Below, in pieces: positions 30,631 through 38,924 of a stretch of 38,924 bases of DNA (positions are counted from its first letter, which is position 1; each line of letters starts with the position of its first letter). Source of the stretch: Bacillota bacterium (lineage in GTDB: Bacteria > Bacillota > Clostridia > Oscillospirales > Oscillospiraceae). The translations under genes were made by a program, and so were the position numbers. The stretch lies in assembly GCA_030529825.1 (NCBI GenBank), contig JAUMWD010000001.1:1-38924 (forward strand), read 5' to 3'. The notes beneath the pieces are model-generated. The model had not been told where the DNA came from, did not search any database, and saw only the letters and a list, made by a program, of their open reading frames with translations.

Positions 30631-31349
30631 TCCGAAGCATCCTTCTGAAAAACCGCCTTGTTACCTATGAGCTTCAGCGCAAGCGGGTGAAAAATCTCAA
30701 CCTTCGCATTAAATCCGACATGAGCATTCATGTTTCCGCCTCAAGCCGCGTTTCCGTGGCGGAGATTGAAGCCTTCATGAGACGCAAGGAGGATTACATT
30801 CTCCGTGCTTTGGATAAGTTCGCGGAAAAGGGCGCAAATCAGAAGACACCGCTTTATGAAAGCGGTGAGCTTGTACGCATTCTGGGTAAGGACTATGTGC
30901 TTTCCGTGAAAGAAAGCGGAAAAAACGAAGTTTTGGCAGGGGAAAATGAGCTTGTGCTTTGCGTAAAAAATGTGGCTGACCTTGAGCTGAAGCGAAGGAC
31001 ACTTGACAAATGGCTCAAGGTAAAATGCCGTGAGGCGGTGGAGGAAAGCTGCGGAAGAATCTATCCAGCTTTCGCCGCACAGGGCATAAAAATGCCCGAA
31101 ATCCGCATACGCACCATGAAATCAAGGTGGGGAAGCTGCATGCCTCAAAAGGGTGTGCTGACATTTAACACAAATCTTGCTGCCGCGCCCACGGAGTGCG
31201 TTGACTATGTAGTCGCCCATGAGTTTACCCATTTTCTGCACCCCGACCATTCACCACGGTTTTATGAGAGCTTGGGCAGGGTAATGCCCGATTGGAAGCA
31301 TCTTAAAAAGGAAACAAACCTTCATCCCATAATACGAAAAGAGGTATAA
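30627..31349 (+). CDS. YgjP/SprT-like (M48-related, DUF45) metallopeptidase, 240 aa
   Basis: ATG 30627 overlaps the previous stop (ATGA). The zinc site is VAHEFTHFLHPDHSPRFY at about 193-210 (HExxH plus downstream His), and MKSRWGSC with FNTNLAAAP precedes it, both YgjP hallmarks. N-terminal strands IRSILLKNRLVTYELQRKRVKNLNLRI match the family. YgjP proteins are conserved but of unclear substrate; a genome-associated nucleoprotein protease is proposed. 240 residues is the usual length. Confidence 0.93.
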   Translation: MIRSILLKNRLVTYELQRKRVKNLNLRIKSDMSIHVSASSRVSVAEIEAFMRRKEDYILRALDKFAEKGANQKTPLYESGELVRILGKDYVLSVKESGKNEVLAGENELVLCVKNVADLELKRRTLDKWLKVKCREAVEESCGRIYPAFAAQGIKMPEIRIRTMKSRWGSCMPQKGVLTFNTNLAAAPTECVDYVVAHEFTHFLHPDHSPRFYESLGRVMPDWKHLKKETNLHPIIRKEV

Positions 31350-31351
31350 AT

Positions 31352-32572
31352 GTGAGCTTTGACAGAGAAGCGGTTTTGAAGCTTGCCGAAAAGTACGACA
31401 GCTTTTATCTCTATGACGAAAGAAAAATCACGGAAAGCATCAATGCGCTGAAAACGAGTTTCAGCGGCGTTGAGTTTCTGTATTCCCTGAAATCAAACCC
31501 GCATCACGCGGTGCTGAAGTGCGTTGCCGACAATGGCTTCGGCATTGATGCCGCCAGCGCGGGGGAGGTGCAGAGTGCCTTTGAATGCGGCTTGGGAAAG
31601 GATAAAATTTACTATTCCGCGCCGGGCAAAACAGAGGCGAATATCCGCTGCAGCATAGACAAATCCGTAGTTATCGCGGACAGTGTTTCCGAGGTGGAGC
31701 GCATTGAAGAAATCGCGGAAAAGCTTGGAATTACAGCGGAAATCGGCATTCGCATCAATCCCGATTTCACCTTCGCTGGTGAAGGCGGAGTGCCTGCAAA
31801 ATTCGGCATCGACGAGGAGCAGGTTTTTGAAAATCTGCCCCGCTGGAAAAGCTTCGGAAGCATCCGCATATGCGGCATACACATCCACTCAAAAAGTCAG
31901 GAGCTTAATTGGGAAACCATTGCCGCCTATTACGAAAGAGTCTTCGGGCTTGCCGTGCGCTTCCGTGATGCCCTGGGCGGGAAGCTGAAATTTATTAACT
32001 TCGGAAGCGGCATCGGAATTCCCTATGCCCCGGAGGACAACCCCGTGTGCATTGAAAAGCTGGGCGTGAAAATGACGGCGCTGCTTGAGGAATACGGAAA
32101 GGAATTTCCGGAAGCAAGGTTCTTTGTTGAAACGGGCCGCTTCGTCTGCGGCAAGGCAGGCGTTTACGCCACAAGGGTTGTGGATAAAAAGATTTCCCGG
32201 GGAAAGACCTTCGTTTTGCTGGCAAACACCCTCAACGGCTTCATAAGGCCCTCCGTTGCACAGATGGTGCTGTGCTACACGGATGAGGACAAGCCCGCAG
32301 GCAATGAGCCCCTATACACGGGCAGGGACGCCTTTGAGTTTATCCCCCTGACGGACAGCGAGGAAACGGAAACCGTCACCGTCACGGGCAATCTCTGCAC
32401 CGCAACTGATGTGGTGCTGAAGGATACCCTGATGCCGAAGATGGACTGCGGCGATGTGATGGTAATCACAAATGCGGGCGCCTATGCCGCCGTGCTGTCG
32501 CCCATGAAATTTGCTCAGCTGAATCCCCCAAAGGAGATTTTCCGAACAGTAAAAGGCGAATATGTAGAATAA
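31352..32572 (+). CDS. Group IV PLP-dependent decarboxylase (DapDC/ODC fold), 406 aa
   Basis: Start is GTG at 31352 (GAGG eight bases upstream; the nearby ATG at 31350 is blocked by an immediate stop). The fold-III PLP barrel is clear: Lys in YSLKSNPH at about 49 forms the Schiff base, GIHIHSKSQ at about 177, FGSGIGIPY at about 220, ETGRFVCGKAG at about 254, and GNLCTATDVV plus TNAGAYAAV near the C-terminus. The family covers diaminopimelate, ornithine, arginine and carboxynorspermidine decarboxylases; substrate-specific residues cannot be assigned by eye, so lysA is not claimed. Two bases downstream of YgjP and ended by a terminator. Confidence 0.85.
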   Translation: MSFDREAVLKLAEKYDSFYLYDERKITESINALKTSFSGVEFLYSLKSNPHHAVLKCVADNGFGIDAASAGEVQSAFECGLGKDKIYYSAPGKTEANIRCSIDKSVVIADSVSEVERIEEIAEKLGITAEIGIRINPDFTFAGEGGVPAKFGIDEEQVFENLPRWKSFGSIRICGIHIHSKSQELNWETIAAYYERVFGLAVRFRDALGGKLKFINFGSGIGIPYAPEDNPVCIEKLGVKMTALLEEYGKEFPEARFFVETGRFVCGKAGVYATRVVDKKISRGKTFVLLANTLNGFIRPSVAQMVLCYTDEDKPAGNEPLYTGRDAFEFIPLTDSEETETVTVTGNLCTATDVVLKDTLMPKMDCGDVMVITNAGAYAAVLSPMKFAQLNPPKEIFRTVKGEYVE

Positions 32573-32605
32573 AAAGGATGCGATTTTTCGCATCCTTTTC
32601 TATTT
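32572..32605 (+). terminator. Terminator after the decarboxylase
   Basis: AAAAGGATGCGA (32572-32583) pairs with TCGCATCCTTTT (32588-32599) around TTTT, with T-rich sequence beyond. Confidence 0.88.
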
Positions 32606-32631
32606 TCTTACTTTATTATTAAAAAATACTA

Positions 32632-32659
32632 TTGAATAATGTCGGCGTTGTGGTAAAAT
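32632..32659 (+). promoter_or_regulatory. Promoter of the ABC exporter and exopolysaccharide operon
   Basis: TTGAAT (32632-32637), 16-bp spacer and TAAAAT (32654-32659) preceded by TG. It lies 64 bases before the ATG, after a terminator. Confidence 0.6.
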
Positions 32660-32722
32660 AAGCTGATTAATAATGCGATAATATCGCCTTTTGTAAAATT
32701 CGCGGGAGAGGAGGTCGCTTTT

Positions 32723-34462
32723 ATGAGCTTATCAAGAAAAATTAAAGACAGAATAAAAGACGGCTTCTTCCGTGATATGTGGAAGGAAGCGAAGTGGATG
32801 TTCAGATATATCCGACGCTATCGCTTCGCCGTTTATATACACATACTTCTGGGAATCATCGCCACCGTAATGTCCCTGCTTTCAAGCGTGGCAATGAAGT
32901 GGCTGATTGATGCCGTGACCGGCTTTAATGCCAGATCCATATGGCCCTCTGTGGGCTTTATGGCAGGCATGATGGTGGGCAGCGTTGTCATGCAGGCGCT
33001 TTCCTCACGGGTTGCCGCAATTATCAATATCAAGGTGCAGAACGGAATTCAGGCAGAGGTATATGACCGTATGCTGCGCACAGACTGGCAGCTGCTTGAG
33101 GCGTTCCACAGCGGTGACCTTATGAACAGACTCAATAACGATGTCGGCGCGGTGGCGGGCGGCATAACAAGCCTGATACCCAGCTTCGTCTCCGGCTCTG
33201 TACAGTTTGTGGGCTCTCTGATCATAATCCTGTTCTACGATCCCGTGATGGCGCTCATTGCGCTTATAGGTGCGCCTATTTCCGTCATTGCATCCAGGGC
33301 CCTCATGAGCCGTATGCGTGAGTACAACAAGCGAATGAAGGCCATAAGCAGCGATGTCATGAGCTTCCATGAGGATTCCTTCAGAAATCTTACAACCGTA
33401 AAATCCTTCGGACTTATGGATTTATTCAGCGCACGAATGAAGGATATGCAGAAGACTTACCGTGATGCTTATCTGGATTACAACCGCTTTTCCGTGGTGG
33501 CAAGCATGGTCCTCGGTATAGTGGGCCTTCTTATTTCCGCAGGCTGCTTCGGCTGGGGTGTTTACCGCTTGTGGGCAAACGATATTTCCTACGGCGCAAT
33601 GACCATGTTTCTGCAGCTGACGGTTATGCTGCGCAGTGCCTTCAGCACTATTATCGGACTTGTGCCTACTGCGATTTCAATAACCACCTCTGCAGGCAGA
33701 GTCATGGCGGTAATCGAGCTTCCCGAGGAAGACGGCGCCAGAGAAAAATGCGGAATTCCCGAGAATGTCACCGTGGTGCTGGACAAGGTCAGCTTTTCCT
33801 ATTCCGATAGCGAGACGGTGCTGGACGATGCCGAATTTGAGGCAAAGCCCGGTGAGCTTGTGGCAATAACGGGTGCCTCTGGCGAAGGCAAAACCACAAT
33901 AATCCGCCTGCTGTTAGGACTTGTCCGCCCCGGGGAGGGCAGGGTGCTGCTGCGGGGCGAAAACGGAGAGACCGTAGAGGTCAGTGCCGCCACAAGAGAC
34001 GCATTTTCATATGTGCCCCAGGGCAACACCATTTTTGCCGGCACCATTGCGGATAACCTGCGTATGGTAAAGCCCGATGCCGACGATGAGGAGCTGTGGA
34101 GGGCGCTCACCGTTGCCTGTGCCGACGGCTTTGTTTCAAAGCTCCCCCGGGGGATTTACAGTGAGACAGGTGAGATGGGCCGCGGATTTTCCGAAGGACA
34201 GGCACAGCGCATTGCCGTTGCCCGTGCTCTGCTCAAGGGAGCGCCCATAATGCTTTTAGACGAGGCAACCAGCGCACTGGATGAGGCCACGGAGCGCAAG
34301 ATGCTCAAAAACCTCACGGAATGCGGACTTGTGAAAACCTGCATAATCGTAACACACCGTCCGGCCACAGCGGAAATCTGCAGCCGACGGTTCATATTGA
34401 AGGGTACTGCTGTTGCAGAGGATTGCTCCCGGGAGACGAAGGAAACCGCAGGCGTGCTCTAA
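32723..34462 (+). CDS. Fused ABC exporter (permease plus ATPase), 579 aa
   Basis: Six transmembrane segments occupy residues about 35-320, the type IV exporter fold. The ATPase follows: Walker A TGASGEGKTT, Q loop YVPQGN, signature GFSEGQAQRI (the Ser-Glu-Gly-Gln variant of LSGGQ), Walker B IMLLDEATSALD and H loop THRPATA. There is no N-terminal C39 peptidase domain. Such transporters export lipids, peptides or drugs; cassette-type RiPP exporters also look like this, and its neighbour is an exopolysaccharide operon. Strong RBS (AGGAGG). Whether it serves the peptide system 30 kb upstream is unknown. Confidence 0.9.
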   Translation: MSLSRKIKDRIKDGFFRDMWKEAKWMFRYIRRYRFAVYIHILLGIIATVMSLLSSVAMKWLIDAVTGFNARSIWPSVGFMAGMMVGSVVMQALSSRVAAIINIKVQNGIQAEVYDRMLRTDWQLLEAFHSGDLMNRLNNDVGAVAGGITSLIPSFVSGSVQFVGSLIIILFYDPVMALIALIGAPISVIASRALMSRMREYNKRMKAISSDVMSFHEDSFRNLTTVKSFGLMDLFSARMKDMQKTYRDAYLDYNRFSVVASMVLGIVGLLISAGCFGWGVYRLWANDISYGAMTMFLQLTVMLRSAFSTIIGLVPTAISITTSAGRVMAVIELPEEDGAREKCGIPENVTVVLDKVSFSYSDSETVLDDAEFEAKPGELVAITGASGEGKTTIIRLLLGLVRPGEGRVLLRGENGETVEVSAATRDAFSYVPQGNTIFAGTIADNLRMVKPDADDEELWRALTVACADGFVSKLPRGIYSETGEMGRGFSEGQAQRIAVARALLKGAPIMLLDEATSALDEATERKMLKNLTECGLVKTCIIVTHRPATAEICSRRFILKGTAVAEDCSRETKETAGVL

Positions 34463-34493
34463 AGCAAACATAACTGCATTTCAGGAGAAAAAC

Positions 34494-35243
34494 ATGATCG
34501 ATATACATTCCCACATACTTCCCGGGCTTGATGACGGATCGCAGGATATGGACAAGTCCGTCGCCATGGCGGAGGTCGCAGCGGATGCGGGCGTTACGGC
34601 CATGATAGCAACACCCCACTGCAATCAGAAGAGGGTGTTTGAAAACTATGCCTCAAGGGAGCTGCAAATATGTGTGGAGAACTTCAAAAAGGAAATTGCG
34701 GAAGCGGGCATTAATCTTGCTGTGTGTCTGGGCGCGGAGGTTTATGCAACCTCCGATATAATTCAGCTTTACAGAGAGAAAAAGCTCATAACACTCAATT
34801 ACAGCAGATATATGCTGGTGGAATTTGATTTTTTTGCAGATTTGAGCTTTATGGAAAAAACCCTGTACAGCCTTATGGACGAGGGCCTTGTACCCATCCT
34901 TGCCCATCCCGAACGGTATGCGGCAATTCAGGAGGAGCCCGATTCCGCTATGATATGGAATGATGAGGGTGTGGGAATCCAGCTCAATAAGGGGAGCCTC
35001 TTCGGAAGATTCGGCAGAGGCGCATATCATCTTTCCAATACGCTGCTCGGCAGCGGCCATGTGAGCTGCATTGCCAGCGACGCCCACGGGGCGCAGCGCC
35101 GCACTCCGGATATGTCTGCAGTGGAAACCCTGCTGCGGGAGGAATTTTCGGAAAAAACGGCGGATCTGCTGCTGCGGGAAAACCCGGAGCGAATTATGAC
35201 AAATCAGGAGCTGCTGACGATGGAAAACATCCTGCGGTACTGA
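34494..35243 (+). CDS. CpsB/YwqE-type tyrosine-protein phosphatase (PHP fold), 249 aa
   Basis: ATG 34494 has AGGAGA upstream; upstream in-frame starts lie inside the ABC gene. MIDIHSHILPGLDDG (HxH metal site) at residues 1-15, then TPHCNQKRVF at about 41 and HPERYAAIQ at about 140, plus SDAHGAQRR at about 199 are all typical of the manganese-dependent CpsB phosphatase. It removes phosphate from BY-kinases. It lies 31 bases after the ABC exporter with no terminator, so they may be one transcript. Two BY-kinase genes follow, the expected partners. Confidence 0.93.
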   Translation: MIDIHSHILPGLDDGSQDMDKSVAMAEVAADAGVTAMIATPHCNQKRVFENYASRELQICVENFKKEIAEAGINLAVCLGAEVYATSDIIQLYREKKLITLNYSRYMLVEFDFFADLSFMEKTLYSLMDEGLVPILAHPERYAAIQEEPDSAMIWNDEGVGIQLNKGSLFGRFGRGAYHLSNTLLGSGHVSCIASDAHGAQRRTPDMSAVETLLREEFSEKTADLLLRENPERIMTNQELLTMENILRY

Positions 35244-35257
35244 AAGAGGTAAGCCAA

Positions 35258-36082
35258 ATGAAAAAAAGAAATGTAATATTACTGATTATTGCCGCTTTCC
35301 TGACTGTTGTACTGGTGATAGGATATCAGTATTATCAGAAGGCGGTTTCCAGCCCTTTGAGTCCCGTGATCAGCTTTGATGAGCAGGTGCTGTTTGCCTC
35401 TGTCAACGCAACGGACGAGGATCTGCTGCAGGGTGTTACCGCCACCGACCCGGAGGACGGGGATGTTACCGATTCGCTTATGGTGGAGTGCAGCTCCAAC
35501 CTCGTTAACGAAAATGCGGTTAAAGTGACCTATGTTGCCTTTGACTCAAAGAATCATATGTGCCGCGCAGAACGCACGGTGCGTTATACGGACTATAAGC
35601 CGCCTGAGTTTTCTCTCACCAGACCTATGGTGTTCAAGGCGTCAAGCACTATCGACATTCTGAACTATATCAATGCAGAGGATGTGTTCGACGGAGATAT
35701 CAGCCGCAAGGTTATTTACGAGCTTATGGGCAGCAGCACCACAGTTGCTGCCGTGGGCGAGCACGATGTGGAGCTTCGTGTAACCAACAGCAAGGGCGAT
35801 ACATCTCATCTGGCATTAAGCGTTGAGGTGGCACAGAATGATCCGAATGCTGCAAATATTCAGCTCAAGCAGTATCTTGTATATGTTCCCGTGGGCAGCT
35901 CGTTCTCGGCGGAGAATTACTTCAAATCATATGAATCCGGTGGGGAGCTTGTAACAGAAGCAAGATCCGTTCGTATTACCTCGGATGTGGATACAGAGAC
36001 GGCAGGAACATATACCGTAACCTACTCTATAGGTTACGGAAATAATGAGAGCCACACAAGACTCATAGTCGTTGTGGAGTAA
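35258..36082 (+). CDS. Membrane-anchored protein with Ig-like (DUF5011-type) repeats, 274 aa
   Basis: Residues 4-23 (RNVILLIIAAFLTVVLVIGY) form a single transmembrane anchor. Three beta-sandwich repeats follow (ATDPEDGDVTDSLMVE, NAEDVFDGDISRKVIYE, and a last one ending GTYTVTYSIGYGN), like DUF5011 or Ig-like domains. It is outside the cell, sited between the phosphatase and the Wzz/BY-kinase genes, so a role in surface polysaccharide assembly is inferred. RBS AAAGAGG upstream. No catalytic residues seen. Confidence 0.8.
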   Translation: MKKRNVILLIIAAFLTVVLVIGYQYYQKAVSSPLSPVISFDEQVLFASVNATDEDLLQGVTATDPEDGDVTDSLMVECSSNLVNENAVKVTYVAFDSKNHMCRAERTVRYTDYKPPEFSLTRPMVFKASSTIDILNYINAEDVFDGDISRKVIYELMGSSTTVAAVGEHDVELRVTNSKGDTSHLALSVEVAQNDPNAANIQLKQYLVYVPVGSSFSAENYFKSYESGGELVTEARSVRITSDVDTETAGTYTVTYSIGYGNNESHTRLIVVVE

Positions 36083-36094
36083 GGCGGTGAAACA

Positions 36095-37594
36095 ATGGAT
36101 GAAAATAATGAAATGCATTCGGTAGAGAATAGATCCATTCACCCCATGCTTATGCTGTGGGAGCTTGTGCGAAAGCTCTGGGTTGTTATTCTGGTGGCAG
36201 TAATTGCGGCCTCCTGCACCTATGTCGCCTGCTCCGCGGTTTATTCTCCCGAATATTGCACGAAAACAACCTTCGTGGTTTCCGTTCGTGACGGCGCCGG
36301 CTCCGTGTATTCAAACCTCAATGCGGCACAAAGCCTTGCGGATGCGTTTTCGCAGATTCTCAACAGCGATTCCATGCGCAAATTTGTTTCAGAGGAGCTG
36401 GGTACAGAGAACTTTAACGGAAGCATAAGCGCAGAGGTAATTGAGGAGACAAACCTTCTTGAAATGGTTGTAGTGGCAGGCAGCCCGCGAGAGGCGTTTC
36501 TCATTACAAAAGCGGTTCTGGCAAATTATGAGGAGCTTGCCGATACTATTCTCGATAATATTGCTTTGGATATTCTCCAGAGCCCCACGGTGCCTGTGGC
36601 ACCCACCAATTCCTCCGGCGCGGTAAGATACGCAAAGCTGGCGGCGCTGGGCTCGGCAGCAGCCGTTATTGCGTGGCTGTGCATTCGGGTATATCTGCGC
36701 GACACGGTAAAGTCCGTGGAGGAGGTGGAGGAAAAGCTGGACGCAAAGCTGCTGGCCACTATATATCACGAGCGCAAGCGCAAGTCCGTTAAGGATTATT
36801 TCGACAGAAAGAAGAGATCAATCCTTATTTCCGATCCCACAACGAGCTTCTCCTTTGTGGAAACCTATAAGAAGCTCCGCACAAGAGTGGATTATCATAT
36901 GCGCAAGGAAAACTGCAAGACCATTATGATTACCTCCGTGCATGAAAACGAAGGAAAAAGTACGGTTGCGGTAAACCTGGCGCTGGCCATGAATCATAAG
37001 AAAAAGAGCGTGCTTCTTATTGATGCGGATATGAAAAAGCCCGCAATCCATAAGATTCTCGGATATAAGAACAAAAAGTACCACAGCATTGTTGAGCTTG
37101 TCACCGGCAAGGCCACTTTAGCGCAGACGCTTATCACCGATAAGGAGCGCCATATAGGTCTTATCCTGGGCGAAAACGGAACCGACAAATCCACGGAATA
37201 TATCAGCAGCCCGAATATGAAGAGTCTTGTTGAGCAGGCGGGCAAGAATGTGGATGTGGTAATAATTGATACACCGCCCATGGCGGTCAGCACAGACGCG
37301 GAGTGCCTCTGTGACCTTGTGGATGCCGCAATCCTCGTTGTAAGACAGGACCAGACTCCCGCAAGAATAATCAATGACGCAGTTGATGCCATAAATGCCA
37401 TGGATACCAACCTGATGGGCTGTGTTTTCAACAATGTCCGTGCGGCGGACTTCAGCGATAATTACAGCTATGGCTCCGGCGGCAAATACGGCTACGGCGG
37501 CCGACATTACGGCAAGTATGGCTACAGCAAGTACGGCTACGGTAAATACGGCTACGGAAGAAGAGAGAAAAAAACGGAGGATAACAGAGAATGA
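36095..37594 (+). CDS. Wzz/CpsC-CpsD fusion: BY-family tyrosine kinase, 499 aa
   Basis: N-terminal Wzz-like domain has transmembrane segments at about 28-48 and 186-204. The kinase follows: Walker A ENEGKSTVAVNLAL, Walker A-prime LLIDADMKKPAIHK, Walker B VVIIDTPPM. The C-terminal tail is Tyr/Gly-rich (GKYGYGGRHYGKYGYSKYGYG, about ten tyrosines), the autophosphorylation cluster. Such fusions control chain length and phosphorylation state of exopolysaccharide. Stop is shared with the next kinase start (ATGA overlap). Confidence 0.94.
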   Translation: MDENNEMHSVENRSIHPMLMLWELVRKLWVVILVAVIAASCTYVACSAVYSPEYCTKTTFVVSVRDGAGSVYSNLNAAQSLADAFSQILNSDSMRKFVSEELGTENFNGSISAEVIEETNLLEMVVVAGSPREAFLITKAVLANYEELADTILDNIALDILQSPTVPVAPTNSSGAVRYAKLAALGSAAAVIAWLCIRVYLRDTVKSVEEVEEKLDAKLLATIYHERKRKSVKDYFDRKKRSILISDPTTSFSFVETYKKLRTRVDYHMRKENCKTIMITSVHENEGKSTVAVNLALAMNHKKKSVLLIDADMKKPAIHKILGYKNKKYHSIVELVTGKATLAQTLITDKERHIGLILGENGTDKSTEYISSPNMKSLVEQAGKNVDVVIIDTPPMAVSTDAECLCDLVDAAILVVRQDQTPARIINDAVDAINAMDTNLMGCVFNNVRAADFSDNYSYGSGGKYGYGGRHYGKYGYSKYGYGKYGYGRREKKTEDNRE

Positions 37595-38924
37595 ATGGCG
37601 AGGAAAATACAAGATCTGTTGTTTCTCTGGGAAGAATAACACAGATACTGTTTATCGGCTTTAAGCGCCTGTGGTGGGTTGTACTGCTGCTTGCGGTTAT
37701 TCTGGGCGGAGCCATGGCATACCATTCCTGGTCAAGCTATGTTCCCGTGTATGTTGCGTCCGAAACCTTTACGGTTTATGCAAAGAATGAAAGCCAGGCA
37801 CAGATTACGCAGTATAATGTGGGATATGCACAGCAAATGGCAAAGACATTTCCCAGTATCCTTAAAAGCGGAATGCTCAATGAGCTTGTAAAGGCGGATC
37901 TCGGTACGGAATATCTTCCCGCAATAAGCGTTGAGGCACTGGAGGGTGTAAACCTGATAAAGCTGAGTGTATCGGGCTCGGATCCTCAATTTTGCTATGA
38001 TGCGCTTAAGTCCGTTGTAAAGAACTATCCTGCGATTTCCGAATATGTCGTAGGTGCAACGGAGCTGAAGGTAATTGACGAAAGCGGAATTCCGACGGCG
38101 CCAGATAATATCCGAGACTGGAAGGACGGCGGAAAGAAAGGCGTACTGATCGGCCTTGCCGCAGGTCTGCTGCTGGTGGTCTTTTACGGATATACAAAAG
38201 CTACCGTAATGGGCAGAGAAGATCTGGCCCGAACTACCAACGCACGGTATCTGGGCTCCCTGCCTACGGTGAATATCAAGCGCAGAAGCGCAAAAACGGT
38301 CAGCATAGATGTTGACAGAGTAAATGACATTAACTATAAGGAGGCCTTCCGCAGCCTGTCTGTCCGAATAGACCGGGCTATGAAGGAAAAGGGAAGAAAA
38401 ACCCTTATGGTTTGCAGTGCTGCCAGCGGTGAGGGAAAAACCACAGTTGCCTTCAATCTGGCGATTTCCCTTGCAAATATCCACCGCAAGGTGCTGCTTA
38501 TCGACTGCGACCTGAAAAACCCCTCCCTGTACAAAATGCTTGAGACTGAGGAATGTCCGGGAATAACGGAAATTGCCTGCAATGGCGAGGCGTATAAGCC
38601 GCTTATTCATAAGGCAGCAGGCGACAAGATAGATGTCCTCTATGCCGGAAGCGCAACAACGGAAATGTTTGAAATACTCACCGGAGGCAATCTGGTGGAG
38701 CTCATGGCGGAGTTAAGAGAAGAATACGATTACATTCTCGTTGATACACCGCCCTGCTCACTGCTTTCCGATGCGGAGGAGCTGGCAGAGATTATGGATT
38801 GCGCCCTCATGGTCGTTAAGCAGAATTATGCAAGCCGAGCATCGGTAATCGAAGGACTCAAGCGCATTAATGAATGCGGACTGCCGGTGATCGGATATAT
38901 CCTTAATTCCTACTCCGGAAGAAT
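37591..38924 (+). CDS. Second Wzz/BY-kinase fusion (3' end outside window)
   Basis: ATG 37591 overlaps the previous stop by four bases; 444 codons are seen and the frame is open at the window edge. Wzz-like membrane segments lie at about 30-47 and 184-205. The kinase has SAASGEGKTTVAFNL (Walker A), LLIDCDLKNPSLYK (Walker A-prime) and ILVDTPPCSLL (Walker B). A Tyr tail, if any, would be past the end of the window. Two consecutive BY-kinase fusions are less usual than one and may regulate one another or distinct steps. Confidence 0.92.
   Translation, partial: MNGEENTRSVVSLGRITQILFIGFKRLWWVVLLLAVILGGAMAYHSWSSYVPVYVASETFTVYAKNESQAQITQYNVGYAQQMAKTFPSILKSGMLNELVKADLGTEYLPAISVEALEGVNLIKLSVSGSDPQFCYDALKSVVKNYPAISEYVVGATELKVIDESGIPTAPDNIRDWKDGGKKGVLIGLAAGLLLVVFYGYTKATVMGREDLARTTNARYLGSLPTVNIKRRSAKTVSIDVDRVNDINYKEAFRSLSVRIDRAMKEKGRKTLMVCSAASGEGKTTVAFNLAISLANIHRKVLLIDCDLKNPSLYKMLETEECPGITEIACNGEAYKPLIHKAAGDKIDVLYAGSATTEMFEILTGGNLVELMAELREEYDYILVDTPPCSLLSDAEELAEIMDCALMVVKQNYASRASVIEGLKRINECGLPVIGYILNSYSGR

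Noticed and set aside
31350-31352. ATG start for the PLP decarboxylase
   Set aside because: This ATG is followed at once by TGA; GTG at 31352 keeps the frame open.
37470-37560. Short tandem DNA repeat near the end of the first BY-kinase gene
   Set aside because: It encodes the Tyr/Gly-rich autophosphorylation tail, so it is a protein feature and not a repeat element.
1-38924. tRNA, rRNA, CRISPR arrays, insertion sequences
   Set aside because: None recognised: no cloverleaf-type sequence, no regular spaced repeats, no transposase frame or terminal inverted repeats.

Overview
The window looks like chromosomal DNA of a Gram-positive anaerobe of the Bacillota, most likely a gut-type clostridium (Oscillospirales or a near relative). 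The gene content supports this: a two-subunit Fe-S L-serine dehydratase, Bce-type peptide sensing and efflux, SLH-domain and LicC-type cell-surface genes, an NCS2 purine permease, Tex, and a CpsB/CpsD-type exopolysaccharide locus. Shine-Dalgarno sites are strong (GGAGG or AAAGGA), promoters are close to sigma-A consensus, and genes are packed with ATGA or TAATG overlaps. The genus cannot be fixed from the sequence alone.

Layout. (1) 1-3487, plus strand: a peptide-modification (RiPP-like) cassette. It holds the tail of an Asp-rich secreted protein, a Cys-containing 85-residue candidate precursor, a terminator, and then a separately promoted operon encoding a membrane-anchored protein, an HprK-like kinase, a radical SAM/SPASM enzyme and a PqqD protein. 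A soluble S24/S26 (SipW-like) peptidase that commonly accompanies such cassettes lies at 4870-5307, beyond an SGNH hydrolase, and both are on the minus strand. (2) 5397-7168, minus: sdaAA/sdaAB, followed by a frameshifted 5' remnant of an RNase Z-like gene. (3) 7203-11925, minus: a four-gene operon with a perfect-consensus promoter. It encodes a winged-helix/nucleotidyltransferase fusion (LicC type), a choline/ethanolamine-type kinase, an amidohydrolase and a linear-amide Ntn hydrolase. (4) 11935-14953, minus: a DUF5058-type membrane protein, a second membrane protein and a membrane-anchored M20 peptidase. (5) 15019-17565, plus: a secreted lipase-like SLH protein and a divergent MoaE-like protein. 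(6) 17564-19682, minus: an HAAAP-type amino acid permease and an alpha/beta hydrolase. (7) 19769-24029, plus: a HIRAN-like protein, Tex, and an NCS2 purine permease with an attenuator-like leader. (8) 24043-29796, plus: an alpha/beta hydrolase, a DUF6508-like protein and a BceRS two-component system, then BceAB behind a repeat-rich operator. (9) 29939-32605, plus: a Nudix hydrolase, a small hydrophobic protein, a YgjP-type metallopeptidase and a PLP decarboxylase. (10) 32632-38924, plus: an ABC exporter running into an exopolysaccharide control operon (CpsB phosphatase, Ig-like membrane protein, and two tandem Wzz/BY-kinase fusions, the second cut by the window end).

The most novel system is the first: a complete-looking modification cassette whose precursor has a lipoprotein-free, KPEL-type leader and four evenly spaced core cysteines. 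Second is the possible N-acyl-amide or amino-alcohol salvage theme that joins regions 3 and 4. No rRNA, tRNA, CRISPR array or insertion sequence was recognised. All family assignments come from motif reading without database searches.
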